From the NCBI GenBank assembly GCA_003993805.1, contig RSEF01000019.1:8221140-8285139 (forward strand): a DNA stretch of 64,000 nt, given 5' to 3'. Shown one piece after another: positions 22,760 through 34,542 of the stretch. How positions within the stretch are numbered: position 1 is the stretch's first letter; each line of letters starts with the position of its first letter. The notes beneath the pieces are model-generated. The model was given only the letters and a program-made list of their open reading frames with translations. It was not told where the DNA came from and did no database searches. The position numbers and the translations under genes are program-made. The DNA is from Himantopus leucocephalus. Lineage: Eukaryota > Chordata > Aves > Charadriiformes > Recurvirostridae.

Positions 22760-23533
22760 CAATGCCGTAGATGCCTCGACAACTCTTTCTGCAGAGAAAA
22801 ACAAAAGAATAAATCTTGTTTTGCACTGTTACAATTCGGTTTGGCAACCTCTCATAAGAAGACCTGTTTACACCAGTGTGCGGAGTTTTGTGGTCCATTG
22901 AAACTCGTTTTGCTCAACTGTTACCATTTCACTAGAAACACATACCTCATCTCAGTGAAAGGCGGGGTGTTAAAAGCCATAATGACAGATACTGTAGCTT
23001 TAAAGCAAAAAATCCTCCCTGGCCTCTACTCAAAAGTTGAATGGAAAAAACCTTAAAACCTTGGGGCTTGCCTGAAGCTGGCAAGTGTCCCCGAAACATT
23101 AACTGTGGTTGCATTTTCGGTCAAGATGTGCAATGCCCTATGAACTTAATGTCTGCTTTTCCTAAAATTATATCGGTTGTCCTTTTTTAACAGGCGCTGC
23201 CTATGAAATTAATGAATGTTATTAAGGAATTTAATGTTCAGTTATGGATTTTTCTATATTGTGCCACTAACCTGCACAAACAACGTTCATCTTGAGTCTT
23301 CCTTATGCCAGGAGGTAGATGAATCGCATTCGTTGCACTTACTGTGGCACATGTCTCACTGCAGTCATGGTTTTTAGGCTTGATATGCTTAAGGAAGAAG
23401 GCTTCTCTGTGCAGATGCTTGAAGTGCAGGATATGTTACCACTACAACTTTTGCTCTGAAATGTCATGTATTTAAAGAAAAGAACTGATTGCCAAGCCCA
23501 ATTGTAGTTTATATTTTTCTAGCTGTGCAAGTA

Positions 23534-23541
23534 TGTAAATA
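23534..23541 (+). promoter_or_regulatory. Pumilio response element-like site in the AKAP1 3' UTR
   Basis: TGTAAATA matches the Pumilio consensus UGUANAUA exactly and lies in the AKAP1 3' UTR in the sense direction. Eight-base matches occur by chance, so function is an inference. Confidence 0.35.
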
Positions 23542-24312
23542 TATATAAAAAAACCATTGTAATATTTTGTACAAGAAAATCACTGGAAACAAAGGGAACT
23601 TTACAGAAACTTTTTCACACCAAAATGTCCTATGTAGGTAGAACTGGTTTGGAGTGCGTTAGGGTAGCTGACGTATTTGGAGCATCTGAATGTTGGAAGT
23701 GTTTCAGCTCTGCTGTATACAGGATTAGCATTCCCTTAGATTGCTGTCTGGTTTGAATTGTGATCACTGCATTCTTTGCTATGTTGCTGTACAGATCTGT
23801 TTAAAAAAAAAAAAAGTAACAACTCGGCATTAATATTGCAGTGGTGTTCTCTCTCAATTATTTTTTCGCTCCTTTTTAGATTTCTATCACGTATTTAAAA
23901 TTTTGCTCAAGTAATTTAAGCTGACTTAATACTCTTTAAACAGATGCCCTCTAATGTATATCATTTTAGATATGTATTGAGCTGGGATTTATTGCTGGCA
24001 GAGAAGGTACTTGCCAGGAAAATGTTGATGTAGTCAGTCCTCAGAAGTTTTTTCAGGTGAATTCAAGGATGTCCTTACATCCTATGAGCTATCACGTCAG
24101 TGCATCACACATTTGGATAGTTGCCTACAAAAGCATTTGGTCCAATCCCTTCTGATATGATATGGTTATATCCTTTTTTTTTTGAGTTCTCTCCTATTCG
24201 GCGCTTATGATTTAATGTTTATGTTTGCAATAACATCCAATGAAAACTAAATTTGGTAACTCAGTTAAATCTATAAAACATATATCCTCTTGGAATGTTT
24301 CTTTCCATTTCA

Positions 24313-24318
24313 ATTAAA
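24313..24318 (+). terminator. Candidate AKAP1 polyadenylation signal (ATTAAA)
   Basis: ATTAAA is the commonest variant polyadenylation hexamer. It sits about 1.55 kb past the stop, where the AT-rich 3' UTR composition changes to mixed intergenic sequence. The early AATAAA at 22808-22813 is an alternative that would leave a 3' UTR of only about 70 nt. Confidence 0.5.
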
Positions 24319-25421
24319 GCTCGAATTTTAAGCCGTCTTAAACTGATGACTAAGAGCCTTCATTTCCTGACCTCTTGCGATGTCGGGCTGGGAAGGGAGC
24401 TCGATGGGATAAGCAGGTGAGATAAGATCCTGATGGTTTTTCAACAGATGCAGATCTCCTGGGGTTCCTTTTACTTCCAGCTGAAAACTGGGTTTCTTTT
24501 TATGAAGAATTACTTACTAGAAAGCTGTAGTCTGAGCACTGGTACTCGAGGCTGTTGAAACTGCTATATATTTGTGGAATTAATTTACTGAGGACATCCC
24601 TTTTATCACACGTCAGTGCTGCAACATGAAACTTGGGAGTCTGTTTCTATTGTGCAGGCTATAAAATCCCCTCTTTAAAACGTTAACAGGTTTCTTGTCC
24701 AAGCCAAGCAGTGTGATGATGAGAATTGGTGTCCCAGTGAACAGTTTGCCTTACCCCTGGTATTGGAACGCCTTGCGACTGGGAAAGTCAGTAGGATGTA
24801 TTCACACTCTCTGCGTGGAAAAGAAGCGAAGGCATGGGCTGGACTGACTACGCTGGGGCTGCGCGGAACGGAGTGTGTTAAAGTACTGCCTTTGTGGTCT
24901 GTAGATGCGTATGCACCACTGTTCAGGGTTCCAGATATCAGTCTTCCTGAGCTTAAGGTTCACTGCAGAATATACACACAGCCTGTAGGTGCTCTAGACT
25001 ACAACCCAGTGCTGCTTAGGCCAGTGGTAGGTGAAGAATAAAACGTTGGTATCTTTGGTGGGGGGGTAGCAAGGTTGGAAATTAGCAAAGTTTCACAATG
25101 CTCTTTCTTCGTGCTTCTCACCCCAGGAAAGGGGTTTCATTCCAGAGGGTTTCTCAATCCTCGCCAGCTGCCGGTATCTGCTGAGGGATGGCCTTCCCCA
25201 TCAGGCAGGATCTCCCAGGTGGAAACGTGGTAGCTGGCTGCTTGCGCTGTGGGTGGTTAACATGTTATGGGCATCCTGAGCACGGCACGTGGCGTGCGGA
25301 GCTGTGCGTGCACAGCAGCTCTCTGCCACCGCCGCAGGCAGGCTGTGTGAATTTGCTGTTTCAAATCACCTGCCGGGTGCCTCTTCCCCTCGACAGAGTT
25401 TCTGGCCAAGGGGAGGAAGAC

Positions 25422-25490
25422 TCATAGAATGGTTTAGGTTGGAAGGGACCCTGAAGATCCTTGAGTTCCAACCCCCCTGCCCCGGGCTGT
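25422..25490 (-). mobile_element. CR1 LINE 3'-end fragment, antisense
   Basis: TCATAGAATGGTTTAGGTTG followed by GAAGGGACC and GTTCCAACCCCCCTGCC is the reverse complement of the canonical CR1 3' terminus. Only about 70 bp are clear, and the sequence beyond degenerates. Confidence 0.85.
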
Positions 25491-26711
25491 CGTGTAGCTG
25501 TGAAGGAGGTTGTCTGTCCTTCAGCTCTAACTTGAGCGGTCCAGCAGCTCAGCAGTGCCTTGCTGGGTGCCCGCCCTGCTAGGTGAGGTCTCTCCTAATT
25601 AAAGCAGTTCTGTTGGGTGGAACCCCTTGTGGAGGGTTTGCATTTCGGCCTTACGGCGGTGCCTGATAGCGCTCTCCTGCCAGTGCCTGGTGTGGTGGAC
25701 AGGCTGGAGATGAAAGGTCAAGAGAAGACGAAGAGTCCTGTACTCCGAGGTCAGTCTCCTGCAGGTGAGCGCAGTGCCCAGAGGAGTTCGCTTGTGTTCC
25801 TTCTGAATTTGTCTCCAGGGTTTTTCCTTTGCTCAGGGAGGCTTTATCCCCTGGGGCTAGATTCGCGCTGGGGCAGAGCGCTACGAACTGTCAGTGGTTG
25901 TGTGAGGAGGAGAGAATCGCTGCTGCTTTCTCCAGCTGCACCCTTGCCAGAACATGGGAGTATAAAATAACAAAGGGGTGGACGGGGCTGGGCTGGGGCT
26001 GCGGTGCGGTGAGCTGCTTCCAGAGACGGTGCAGCTCCGCGTGGGACAGGTGACACAGCTCTCCCTCTGGGGAAGGTGGTAGTCCCTCCCCAGCTTGGTA
26101 CTGCCTTAACCCTTCTCCGCCTCACACCACTGCTCTTCTGACTCACGTGTACAGGCTTTTTCTTCTCCAAAGCCGGTTCCCATGCTGGAGTCCTGCTGAA
26201 CAGGTGAAACGGGGCTGTTGCCGTCTCTGTGGGATGCGGGAGCAGGGCGGCTGCCGTGCAGGAGGCTTGCTTACTAAGTGCCAAAGTAGAAGAGGAAGAA
26301 TCTAATTCAGACTGACAGCCCCGAGGTGGTAGCACCATCCCAAGGGAATGCAGACACTGCGTTCTAGGCTTTGGGAGCAAATGGGTCATCCTCAGCTCTC
26401 TTCCCACATCCCAGGGAGCTTCAAGATACAGCCCACAGTCATCGGGCTCGAAGTAAAGCATGTTAGTCTGGAAGTGGTGGGGCTTGAAGCAGCCCTTGTC
26501 TTCTTAGTCTGCCCCATGGGGACAAACGTGTTACTTGTTGGTCGTGACAAAGTTTAACTCGTCTTAACGCCAGTGTTTTCCCTGGCTTTGAGGGCTGTGT
26601 CCGTCGGGAACCTGCAGTAGCTGCTGGCGGCTGGTGTGGGGAGCTCTCCCGGTGGCTGCTCTGCGTCCCGTGTTTTCCTCTGGCTCTGCAATATGGAAAA
26701 ACAGCCTGCTC

Positions 26712-26749
26712 ATAGAACCATTCCCTGTTCGTAGAATCATTCCCTGTTC
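26712..26749. repeat. 19-bp tandem duplication
   Basis: Two near-identical copies of TAGAAYCATTCCCTGTTC at 26712-26730 and 26731-26749. Confidence 0.8.
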
Positions 26750-29346
26750 CTTATTTGTGCTGTAAGCTGCCTAATTTTTTTGAGCTGGAGTAAGTAGAAC
26801 ATTGTAGGGTGAGATTAACCAGAATAACAACGTGTTGGTAAGTAACAAATAGGTATCCCTCTTTCTTTAAAATAAATCTCAGCCTGTATAGATGCATTAA
26901 TAGCTTCAGTAGTACCCCAAGGGCATGGGGGGCTTTTTTTGGGGGGTTTTACATTATGGACAAGGGTGAATGGCTTCGCTGAGGTGGGAGGAGTTGAATA
27001 TGGACTGCTTGGAAAAGAGCAGAGGAAAAGGCACGGGTCGAAAAAGGAACAGGGGAGGTTGAAACAAGTGAGCTGTATTTGCATCTTCCTCTCTGAGAGG
27101 CAGCGGTGGTGCTTTGTGCCCCGTCAGACCTCAGGAATGGGGCTGGGCTGGGTTTTGAAGGGGTCGCGCTGCTCGTAATACCGGCGGCTGTGTAATTCTT
27201 GGCTGCAGACCTGGCGTTGAGCATACGCGCATCTGAGCTAAGCCGTCCTGCGGGGTTGGTTTGACTGAAGCCATTCAAAGGGGTTTTCCCCTTTGAAAAG
27301 TGGTAATTTTATTACGGGTAAAATGAATGAGGTCTCTGGAAAAGCCTAATTTATAACTTCCTGCGGGCCGCAAGCCACGCTCCGGCATTCCTCCGCCGAG
27401 CAGCCCCTGGACGCCCAGACCTCCCCTCTTCGGGCTCCAGCCTAGGACGAGGGGTGCTTCCTCCGAGGCTTCCTCGCCTCGCGGCCTCTGCCCCTCGTCC
27501 TCCTGCCCCGTGCAGCAGTGGCAGCGTGTCCCCGCGGCGAGCAGCACCTTCCTGCCAGGGCCCCTGGAGCACCACGACCTTAGGCAAAGCCCTGAGATGA
27601 TTTTCCTTCGGCAAGTCGACTCAAAGGCTCCTTAGTGAGGGAGGAGGGGAGGAGAGAAGAGAGTGTTTTTGGAGCAGATGGAGAATAATGGTGCCCCTGT
27701 CTGTCACTGGCACTCGGAGCACTGACGCAAGGAGCCGTTCAGCTCCTTACCTCTCGCAGCCACGTATGCAGCCTGCTCGCGGCGTGGCAGGGACCTGCCT
27801 CTGCTGTTCCGTGGTGGAAACTTCATTGACAGTGGGTTTTTCCTAAAAAGGAAAAAAAAAAATCAGATGCAAACTTTATTTTTATTTTCATTCTACCATG
27901 TCACACAAATCTTTCCGGTGCTGTCCCTAGGAAGCTGCCTGTCGGAGGCTGCTGAGCCAGAATTCAGGAACACGTGTCTTGCATTTAGTTTATTGCCTCA
28001 GGGACTGAGTTTTGGCTTAAGTCACCTCTGCTTCCTCTCCCCCTCCTTCCCCAGCCCCTTCAAAAGAAAAGCCAGCAACACTGCAAAGCAAGAGGAAATA
28101 ATTCTGGCTGCATTGAGCAACAGGGGGACGATGGCTCTTGGAGGAGAGTGTCAGGGCTCGGGGGTTTTGCCAGGGAAAACATGGAAGGTTCTTGTAATGC
28201 AGAAGTGTCGGGTGATGGGACTCTGCCGTGTGAGACCGGTCATCGCAGCGACCAGACTGAAGGTCTGTTTGGCCCATACTCATTCTGGCAGTCCAGGTAA
28301 TTCAGGCAAAAGGTATACAAGAGCAGTTTTGCCCCAACACGCTCCCAGTTTCCAACTACGAGCAGTGCCGGGACTTTTAAGCCAAATGCTGCACTTAATA
28401 GACACATATAAACTACCTCTGGTGAATTTGTGTAATGGCGTTTTGAGTCCATTTGTCCTTCTGACCTTCACGACATCCTGTGGCAATATGTCCCACAACT
28501 TAATTATGTGTGGGTGAAAAAAGTGCTTCCTGTTTGTTTTCTAAATTGCCTGAAAGCATCCCTGGCTAATCCATCATCCTGATACCGCGGAAAGGTGAGT
28601 AATGGCCCTTGCTGTGGCTTGTCTATACTGCCTGTGAGCGTACAGACTTCTCTCCTCTCGCCTGTCTCTGTTCCGGGCTGAAGAGTCTGAGGTCTATTTA
28701 GCTCCTTACGTGGGAGCTGGTGGGTACCATACATCCTCCCCGACACCCGGCCCTGGGCCTTCCCTAGCCCTGTAGTGCCTTTTCTGAGTTGAACGTGTGC
28801 CAGAAGCTTTCCTCCTTTTGCTGAACTGAGAACACAGAAGAGCTGCTGCAGATTCCCAGGTGTGTATTTTGGTGCCTAAAAAGGGGGTTGGATGTTTATG
28901 ACGGTATTCTCCATCCCCGTAGAGAGCAGGAGGAGACGACAGGAGTTGTGCTGTAGCCATGACGGCACTGCGGCTTCAACCTGCCCCTGGGAGAGGGCAG
29001 ATGGGATCAGAGGGACTCACGGGTTTGTGCGCTCCGTGTCCCAGCTTCATAACTGCGTGTTGTGTGTGGGATGTTCTTTTTTCGTACCTGAACTCCTCAG
29101 CTGGGATTCAAGAATGCTGATGAGACGTTTCATATCGTTTCAAGTGAGGTGCCCTCATTTCTGGAAAATGGCACTTGCAACGTAATTTGTGGATCTGGGT
29201 TTCTCTGCTGTGTGTTGTCTGGGTCTAGAGTGTCTGTGTCTCTCTCCGAGTGCACCTAAGCCACTTTTCTGGCCCTCTCAAGAAACGTTCGTTCATTTGT
29301 AGCAGCAGATAGCGACATAAGCATCTCTTGGTTACACCACGTTCCC

Positions 29347-29577
29347 ACAGAATCCCAGACTGGTGGGGGCTGGAGGGGCCCTCTGGAGCTCACCCAGTGC
29401 CACCCCCTGNNNNNNNNNNNNNNNNNNNNNNNNNNNNNNNNNNNNNNNNNNNNNNNNNNNNNNNNNNNNNNNNNNNNNNNNNNNNNNNNNNNNNNNNNNN
29501 NNNNNNNNNCCTTCTTGACCCGGGGAGCCCACAACTGGACACAGCACTCCAGTATGGCCTCCCCAGGGCTCTGCAGG
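29347..29577 (-). mobile_element. CR1 LINE 3' fragment, antisense, containing a 100-N gap
   Basis: The left flank CAGAATCCCAGACTGGTGGG with GGAGCTCACCCAGTGCCACCC and the right flank CACAACTGGACACAGCACTC with CAGTATGGCCTCCCCAGGGCT both match the antisense pattern of a CR1 3' region. The gap (29410-29509) lies within the element. Confidence 0.82.
29410..29509. other. Assembly gap (100 N)
   Basis: A run of exactly 100 Ns inside a CR1 element, probably a placeholder for unresolved repeat sequence. Confidence 0.97.
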
Positions 29578-32500
29578 AGCAGCTGACCCTAAGGTTTGCT
29601 ATAGACATCTGCACACTTGCTGGAAGCTAGTGCCCAGAGAAGGTGACAAAATCCCATTAGGAAATAAGGCAGATCTTTCCCCCGCTTCCCACGCTCACAG
29701 ACACTCACAGGTCCCCACGCACACGCAGAGGGCAAGGAGCTGGGCTGAGCTGGGGCCAGCTGCTCCTGTGCTTGTGCTCTGCCCTCCTGCATGGGCTCCT
29801 CTCCAGGAGCACGTTTTCTCTCTGTCTGCTGCCTTTCCTTCGCTCACCACTGCCGGACAGTCCTCACCAGACAGCGCAGGGCCTGACGGTGGCCAGAGCT
29901 CCGCTGACGTGCAGCCTCTGCCAGTGACCCACGTGCTGCTCCCCGTAAGGCAGCACACGGAGCGAAGCGATGGCTGGGGAACAGAGGGACGTTACCATCC
30001 GCAGGAGAGCAGACAGAGGTCCCTCAGCTGCCCTGCGTTTGCCCGGTGTGTCCGCTGGTGCTCCCCGCTGCCCCCAGCCCCCCTTGCAGCCTCCCGTTCT
30101 TCCTCAGCTTTCCCATCCCCAGTGCGGCAGGAGAGACATGCTTGCCTGCCTCGTCAAGTCCATAGCTCTAAGTCTTCTCCTATGCTTCTGAATGTTAGAA
30201 TACCGCCTCTCTGCTGCCAGGGCAGGCAACGTGGCGGCGCTTCTGTGGTGTAAACCCGTGTGTCGTATGCAAGCACATGGTGAGGAATGGCAGCGCAAAA
30301 CGCTGCAGGGGTCCAGTCCTGCCCCCAGACACTTGCTGATGCCCAAAAAACAACCACGAAAGAGTGAGGAAAGAGTCACAGAGGAGAAAAGCTGGCTTGG
30401 AGTTGATTTTTTTTTGTACGTGCCCTGTNCCCCCCCCCCCCCCCCGGGTCCCGTTCCTTCCCCAGGAGACCACCAGCGTTAGGTGCCAATGTCAGGCATG
30501 GAGATAGGGACCGCTCAGCTCCAGGTGAAGTCAGCGTGGGCCACGCGTGTCCCTCCGTGCGTGTCCCGTCCCGTCGGCGCTGGGAGCGGGGGGAGAGCAG
30601 CAGATGGCACTCGAGCATCAGCGGAGCACCGCGCCGCTGGCAGCCCGTCAGACAGGCTGGGTTATTTTTGCTTGACTAGTGCAAGAGAAGCGTCGCTATT
30701 CCGGCTCTCAGTCCTTGAAGGAAGACGTATAATCTTGAGCCATACGATGCATCTATAGAACCTTGATTTACATGCTTTGGATGTTCCTCTCTGCTCGCAG
30801 GTCCAGATTGTATCTCTGCTTGTGCTGATGTGTCCTTACACAGTGTCTGGACTTGAGATGATAAAGAAAAAGTGTTACTTTTCACTTGCAGAGCCTGACC
30901 CCTAATTTGCTCGGGATTTTTGCTGTGATTGTGGCGTGCCTTTCCGCACTGAGCTGCCCCGCTGCACAGAAGCAAGACTTTTTTTTTCCAACTCAGATAA
31001 TTTTTTTCCCCCCTAGCCAAAAATGAAGCGAGCTCATTGTGCTCACACTGTAAAACGGACTTGTAGATGTGGATACTGAAAAACACAGTTCAGTGGGCTT
31101 TTTAAAAAGAGGCAACAGCCTGACGCGTACGAATGAGCCAGGAAAAAATGTTCCTGTTGAGATGCTGCAAATATAGTGCATGAAAGTGTTTTTATTTTGT
31201 TTAATTAGCAATAAATTCAAACCTTACTCTCATATTTCCAAGCCCATGTATATTTTAGAGACAGATCACAACCTGAATGGATATCATTAGTCTGACATAG
31301 ACAAAGCCAGCACTTCCAGGAGCCTTTTGGTAGGCGAAGGATGTCGTATATCACGACTGTAATCCTACTTTTTTTTTAAGACCCAACAAAGATAATTCAA
31401 ATCTGTTCTCACCACCGAGGGAGAAGGAAGTAAGGACTCACTGGGACCAAGTTCTGCCTCTCCGGGTTTTTCTGAGGAGCCCCGTGCTCAGGGAGCAGCC
31501 AGGCAGGGCGGCAATGCTGCCCGCAAGTCGGCACAGTGCTGCCCCAGGGAAGCAGAGGGAAAGTTGTCCCTTAGAGACCCGTCATACACATGAAGGCTCA
31601 GACATTGCCGGCATAAAGTCGTGTGGAGCAAAAGAAGTCAGCGGTGCTGTGCTGGCTTGTCCTGGCCACTGCCTCAGCACAGGGTTTTAAATGCATGGTG
31701 CATATTTACTGGAACAGTGGTCACTTTTGTATTTGGAAGTGTATCTTGGCACCTGCTAAAAATAGTGTGATCCCAGGGCACTTTCCATGTGCTTTTCATC
31801 CTCCTCCCGAAGGCAGCGAGTGCCATGTGCTCTGCTCGGACAGACCTTGAGCTTTGTGTTAAGAGGCGCAGAGTGTGGGTAACTGGAGGATAAACTGTCT
31901 TGCAAAATAAGAAGTCTGTCCCTTGCACAGATCTGAGTCAGAAATTGGGAACCTGTGACGATGTTCATGCAGACACACATATCGGAGGGCTCTTGTTACC
32001 TCCGGTAGTGCTCTATGCTGCTCTGCTCCCCATGAGTTTCTAATTTTCCTCCCTTTTTTTGCTTAATGCAAACTCGATACCCGGGCTGTCGTGTTCCCGG
32101 TGATGCTTTTGAAGCCTCTGGGATGGGGGCTCACAGCGCATGATGGGCATGGCCAGAGGTCCCCCAGCCGAAGAGCTTTGGCTCCTCTCGGTCTCGCAGG
32201 TGACGGTCCCCTCCGTGTCCCAGTGCTGTCGCTGCCACTTGCAGGGCTGTCACTGCACCGCGGGGCTGGCAGTTTGCAAGGACAGCCGAGCTTTCAAGCA
32301 CACAAGCCCCGACCCCAGATTCAGACCATGCTCGTCCTCCTCTGGGCCCCTGGGAGACTTGCCAGCGGCAGCTGCCATGGGACGAGAGCCCCGGGGTGCG
32401 CGGGGTCCCGGCAGCTGCGGGCTGTGCCTGGCCCCGCTGCTCGCTCGAGTTTTGCCCTTGAGCAAGACGCTGGGGATGGGTTTGCCCAGGAGCGGTGAGG

Positions 32501-33789
32501 AATCGCTTGCCCCGGTGTCTGCTGAACATCCCAGCCTCGGGCCTTACGTGCCCGGAGCCCCCCTTGTTGAGAACGGGGAGAAAAACCTACTTCTGAGCCC
32601 CCGGCTTTATCCTGCGTGAGACCCATATAAATACACAGACTTTTGTTGGCAGCTTGACCTCTTGGGCAGTGTTCCTGCTCTGCGCTGAAGAGGTGCCCTC
32701 TTTCTTCCACTTGTCTGACTCCTGTGTAATAGAAGGGCTAAATGCTTATTACTTTTTTGTAGCCTTTTCCAGTTGCCAATCAAGCGTGTCTGGTTTGGGG
32801 TTTTGTTTTGTTTCTTTGTTGCTGTGACTATGCAGGATGCTCTATCTCACTGTAATTACGGTTCCATCATTGTCTTGGCATGAAAACATCTGCTGTCTCC
32901 CTGCGATCTCCACTTCTCCTATTTCTTTGGAGAATTTCATGGATCGTGATGACCTTCTATTTTCCATAACATCTCATGCATCTCCGTGTACACAGCTGTT
33001 TCTCTTGCGTTCCCCTGTCTCTCCATCTACCTCCTTTTTTTTTTCCTATCAGCATCTCCAACGCATTCAGAATTTCAGCTCTTCTGCTTATCAAATCTAT
33101 ATCTCACTTGCCATCTCCTCTGCGTCGCAACCGCTGTAAACACAGCACCTTTGCACCTAACTGCCCGGGCTGTTTTCTCCTCTGAGCACGATTCGTCTTC
33201 CAGCTCGCGTCCAAAGCCTTTGTTCTTCTCATTTAACATTTTAAAATTAATTCTCTCAGCCTTTTTATTTTCATTATCTTGTGCGCTCAGGGTTTGAGGT
33301 CCATCCATGCCGCCGCTCCTCCCAAGCGGGCGGGCAGCGATGTGCCGCAGGATGGATGGAGGATGTGGCCATTCAAGGTGAAGACGCTGCTGGCTGCTGG
33401 TGACGAGCTCCAGCGAAGTCAGCGGCTGGGGAGGAGAGGAGCTGTGCTGTGCACAGGGCCAGTACCGCTCAGCAGAGGCAGGGAAGGGGCTGGAGAAATA
33501 CGGGTTTGAGGACTGGTTTTGTGTGACCTTGTTTAAAGAGCACGGGGTCCATGAGTATGATGAACAGCGATACTTCGGTTTTTATTCCATTCTGGCACCT
33601 TTTATTACTAGGACTTTACTGGTATGCCTATTCTCTTAAAAAATATTAATAAAAAACCAGCCCTATATCTGCTGCAGATGGACTAATAAAACTCTCGAGT
33701 ATGACAGGACCTTAAATCTCTTTGCTTTGCTCCCTGTCTGTAAAACGCGCATCCCAGTTCTCTGCCTCCCGCTCCCATCTCTCGCTCCC
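29578..33789. other. Intergenic region, no gene supported
   Basis: Alternating GC-rich (29.6-30.7 and 32.1-32.6 kb) and AT-rich blocks. A C tract with N at 30429 lies at 30429-30445. Open frames of 130-210 codons occur only in the GC-rich blocks, overlap on both strands and show no domain. Confidence 0.55.
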
Positions 33790-33909
33790 GATGGCAGGAC
33801 CCCCCATCCCACAGCTCCTGATGGCAGGACCCCCCATCCCGCAGCTCCCAATGGCAGGTCCCCCCATCCCACAGCTCCCGACGGCAGGACCCCCCATCCC
33901 GCAGCTCCT
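33790..33909. repeat. 30-bp minisatellite, four units
   Basis: Four consecutive 30-bp units (33790, 33820, 33850, 33880) of the type GATGGCAGGACCCCCCATCC plus a CAGCTCCY end, with a few substitutions each. Confidence 0.93.
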
Positions 33910-34502
33910 CCGTACAGCTCCCGGCACAGCCACCACCCCGCCTAGGGCACTAGAAGATGCTCCAGCAAAACTAATCCTGAGATTATTAAAGGCGTGTGGG
34001 GTTTTTTTTATTTTATTCACCCTCAACCCATGGTCTTTATACATCTGAGCTAGGAATGTTCTTGAAAGGTTTTGCAGAAGTTTGGCACCTGGAAGGTGTG
34101 GCTGAGAAATGGCTCTTCATCTGTTGACAGAGAAGAGGGGAGTCGGTAGAGCGCAGAAAGCAGGGTGGAGATTAATGAATCATGCAACAACTTCGTAGAT
34201 GGAGGGAAATAACACGGTGCGTATATCAGTTTTTTCCTCTTTCAGGGGTATAGCTGTTTGTGCGGAGATGGCTTGTGTACTTTTTTATATAGATATGCAT
34301 TAAACGTGGATAGTTGTATATAAGTAAGGCTGTAAAATCACAGATTAAGTGATTTACTCAGCCGAGAAGAGTTATGTGGCTGTCAGAGTGCATAATGACT
34401 ACCTGATTCGAGAGGAAAAACGCTCCTAGGAAGATGTGAAGCAGTGTGTTTGGTAAGAATCCAGCGCTCCGCGTCCTTGCCCAGGCAAAGCTGCCGGAGA
34501 GT

Positions 34503-34542
34503 TACCGACAGTCTCAGAAAGTCACCGACAGTCTCGGAAAGT
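34503..34542. repeat. 20-bp tandem duplication
   Basis: Two copies of YACCGACAGTCTCRGAAAGT at 34503-34522 and 34523-34542, differing at two positions. Confidence 0.88.

Larger units (their letters stand above)
22760..24340 (+). other. AKAP1: AKAP1 3' untranslated region
   Basis: AT-rich, without coding potential, directly after the AKAP1 stop. It has an early AATAAA at 22808-22813, a Pumilio-type TGTAAATA at 23534-23541, and a late ATTAAA at 24313-24318, which I take as the likely main polyadenylation signal. The distal end is an estimate. Confidence 0.7.
24341..29346. other. Intergenic region downstream of AKAP1
   Basis: No supported gene. It contains a CR1 3' fragment (25422-25490), a 19-bp tandem duplication (26712-26749) and moderately GC-rich sequence at 25.2-27.6 kb. 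Open frames here lack homology I recognise and overlap one another on both strands. Confidence 0.6.

Noticed and set aside
22808..22813. AATAAA as the main AKAP1 polyadenylation signal
   Set aside because: It is only about 50 nt past the stop. UTR-like AT-rich sequence continues for 1.5 kb to a second hexamer, so I treat the early one as a possible alternative only.
26348..26557. Short open frame rich in Val and Leu
   Set aside because: Too short, no homology, and no supporting splice or promoter signals.
29630..30253. Open frame of 207 codons on the plus strand
   Set aside because: GC-rich sequence with competing open frames on both strands, no domain, no splice context and no resemblance to a known protein.
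32140..32619. Open frame of 159 codons in a CpG-rich block
   Set aside because: The opposite strand is equally open, and Cys/Pro/Gly-rich composition from high GC explains it.
33790..33909. Possible CRISPR-like array
   Set aside because: Units are contiguous with no unique spacers, and the genome is a vertebrate. It is a minisatellite.
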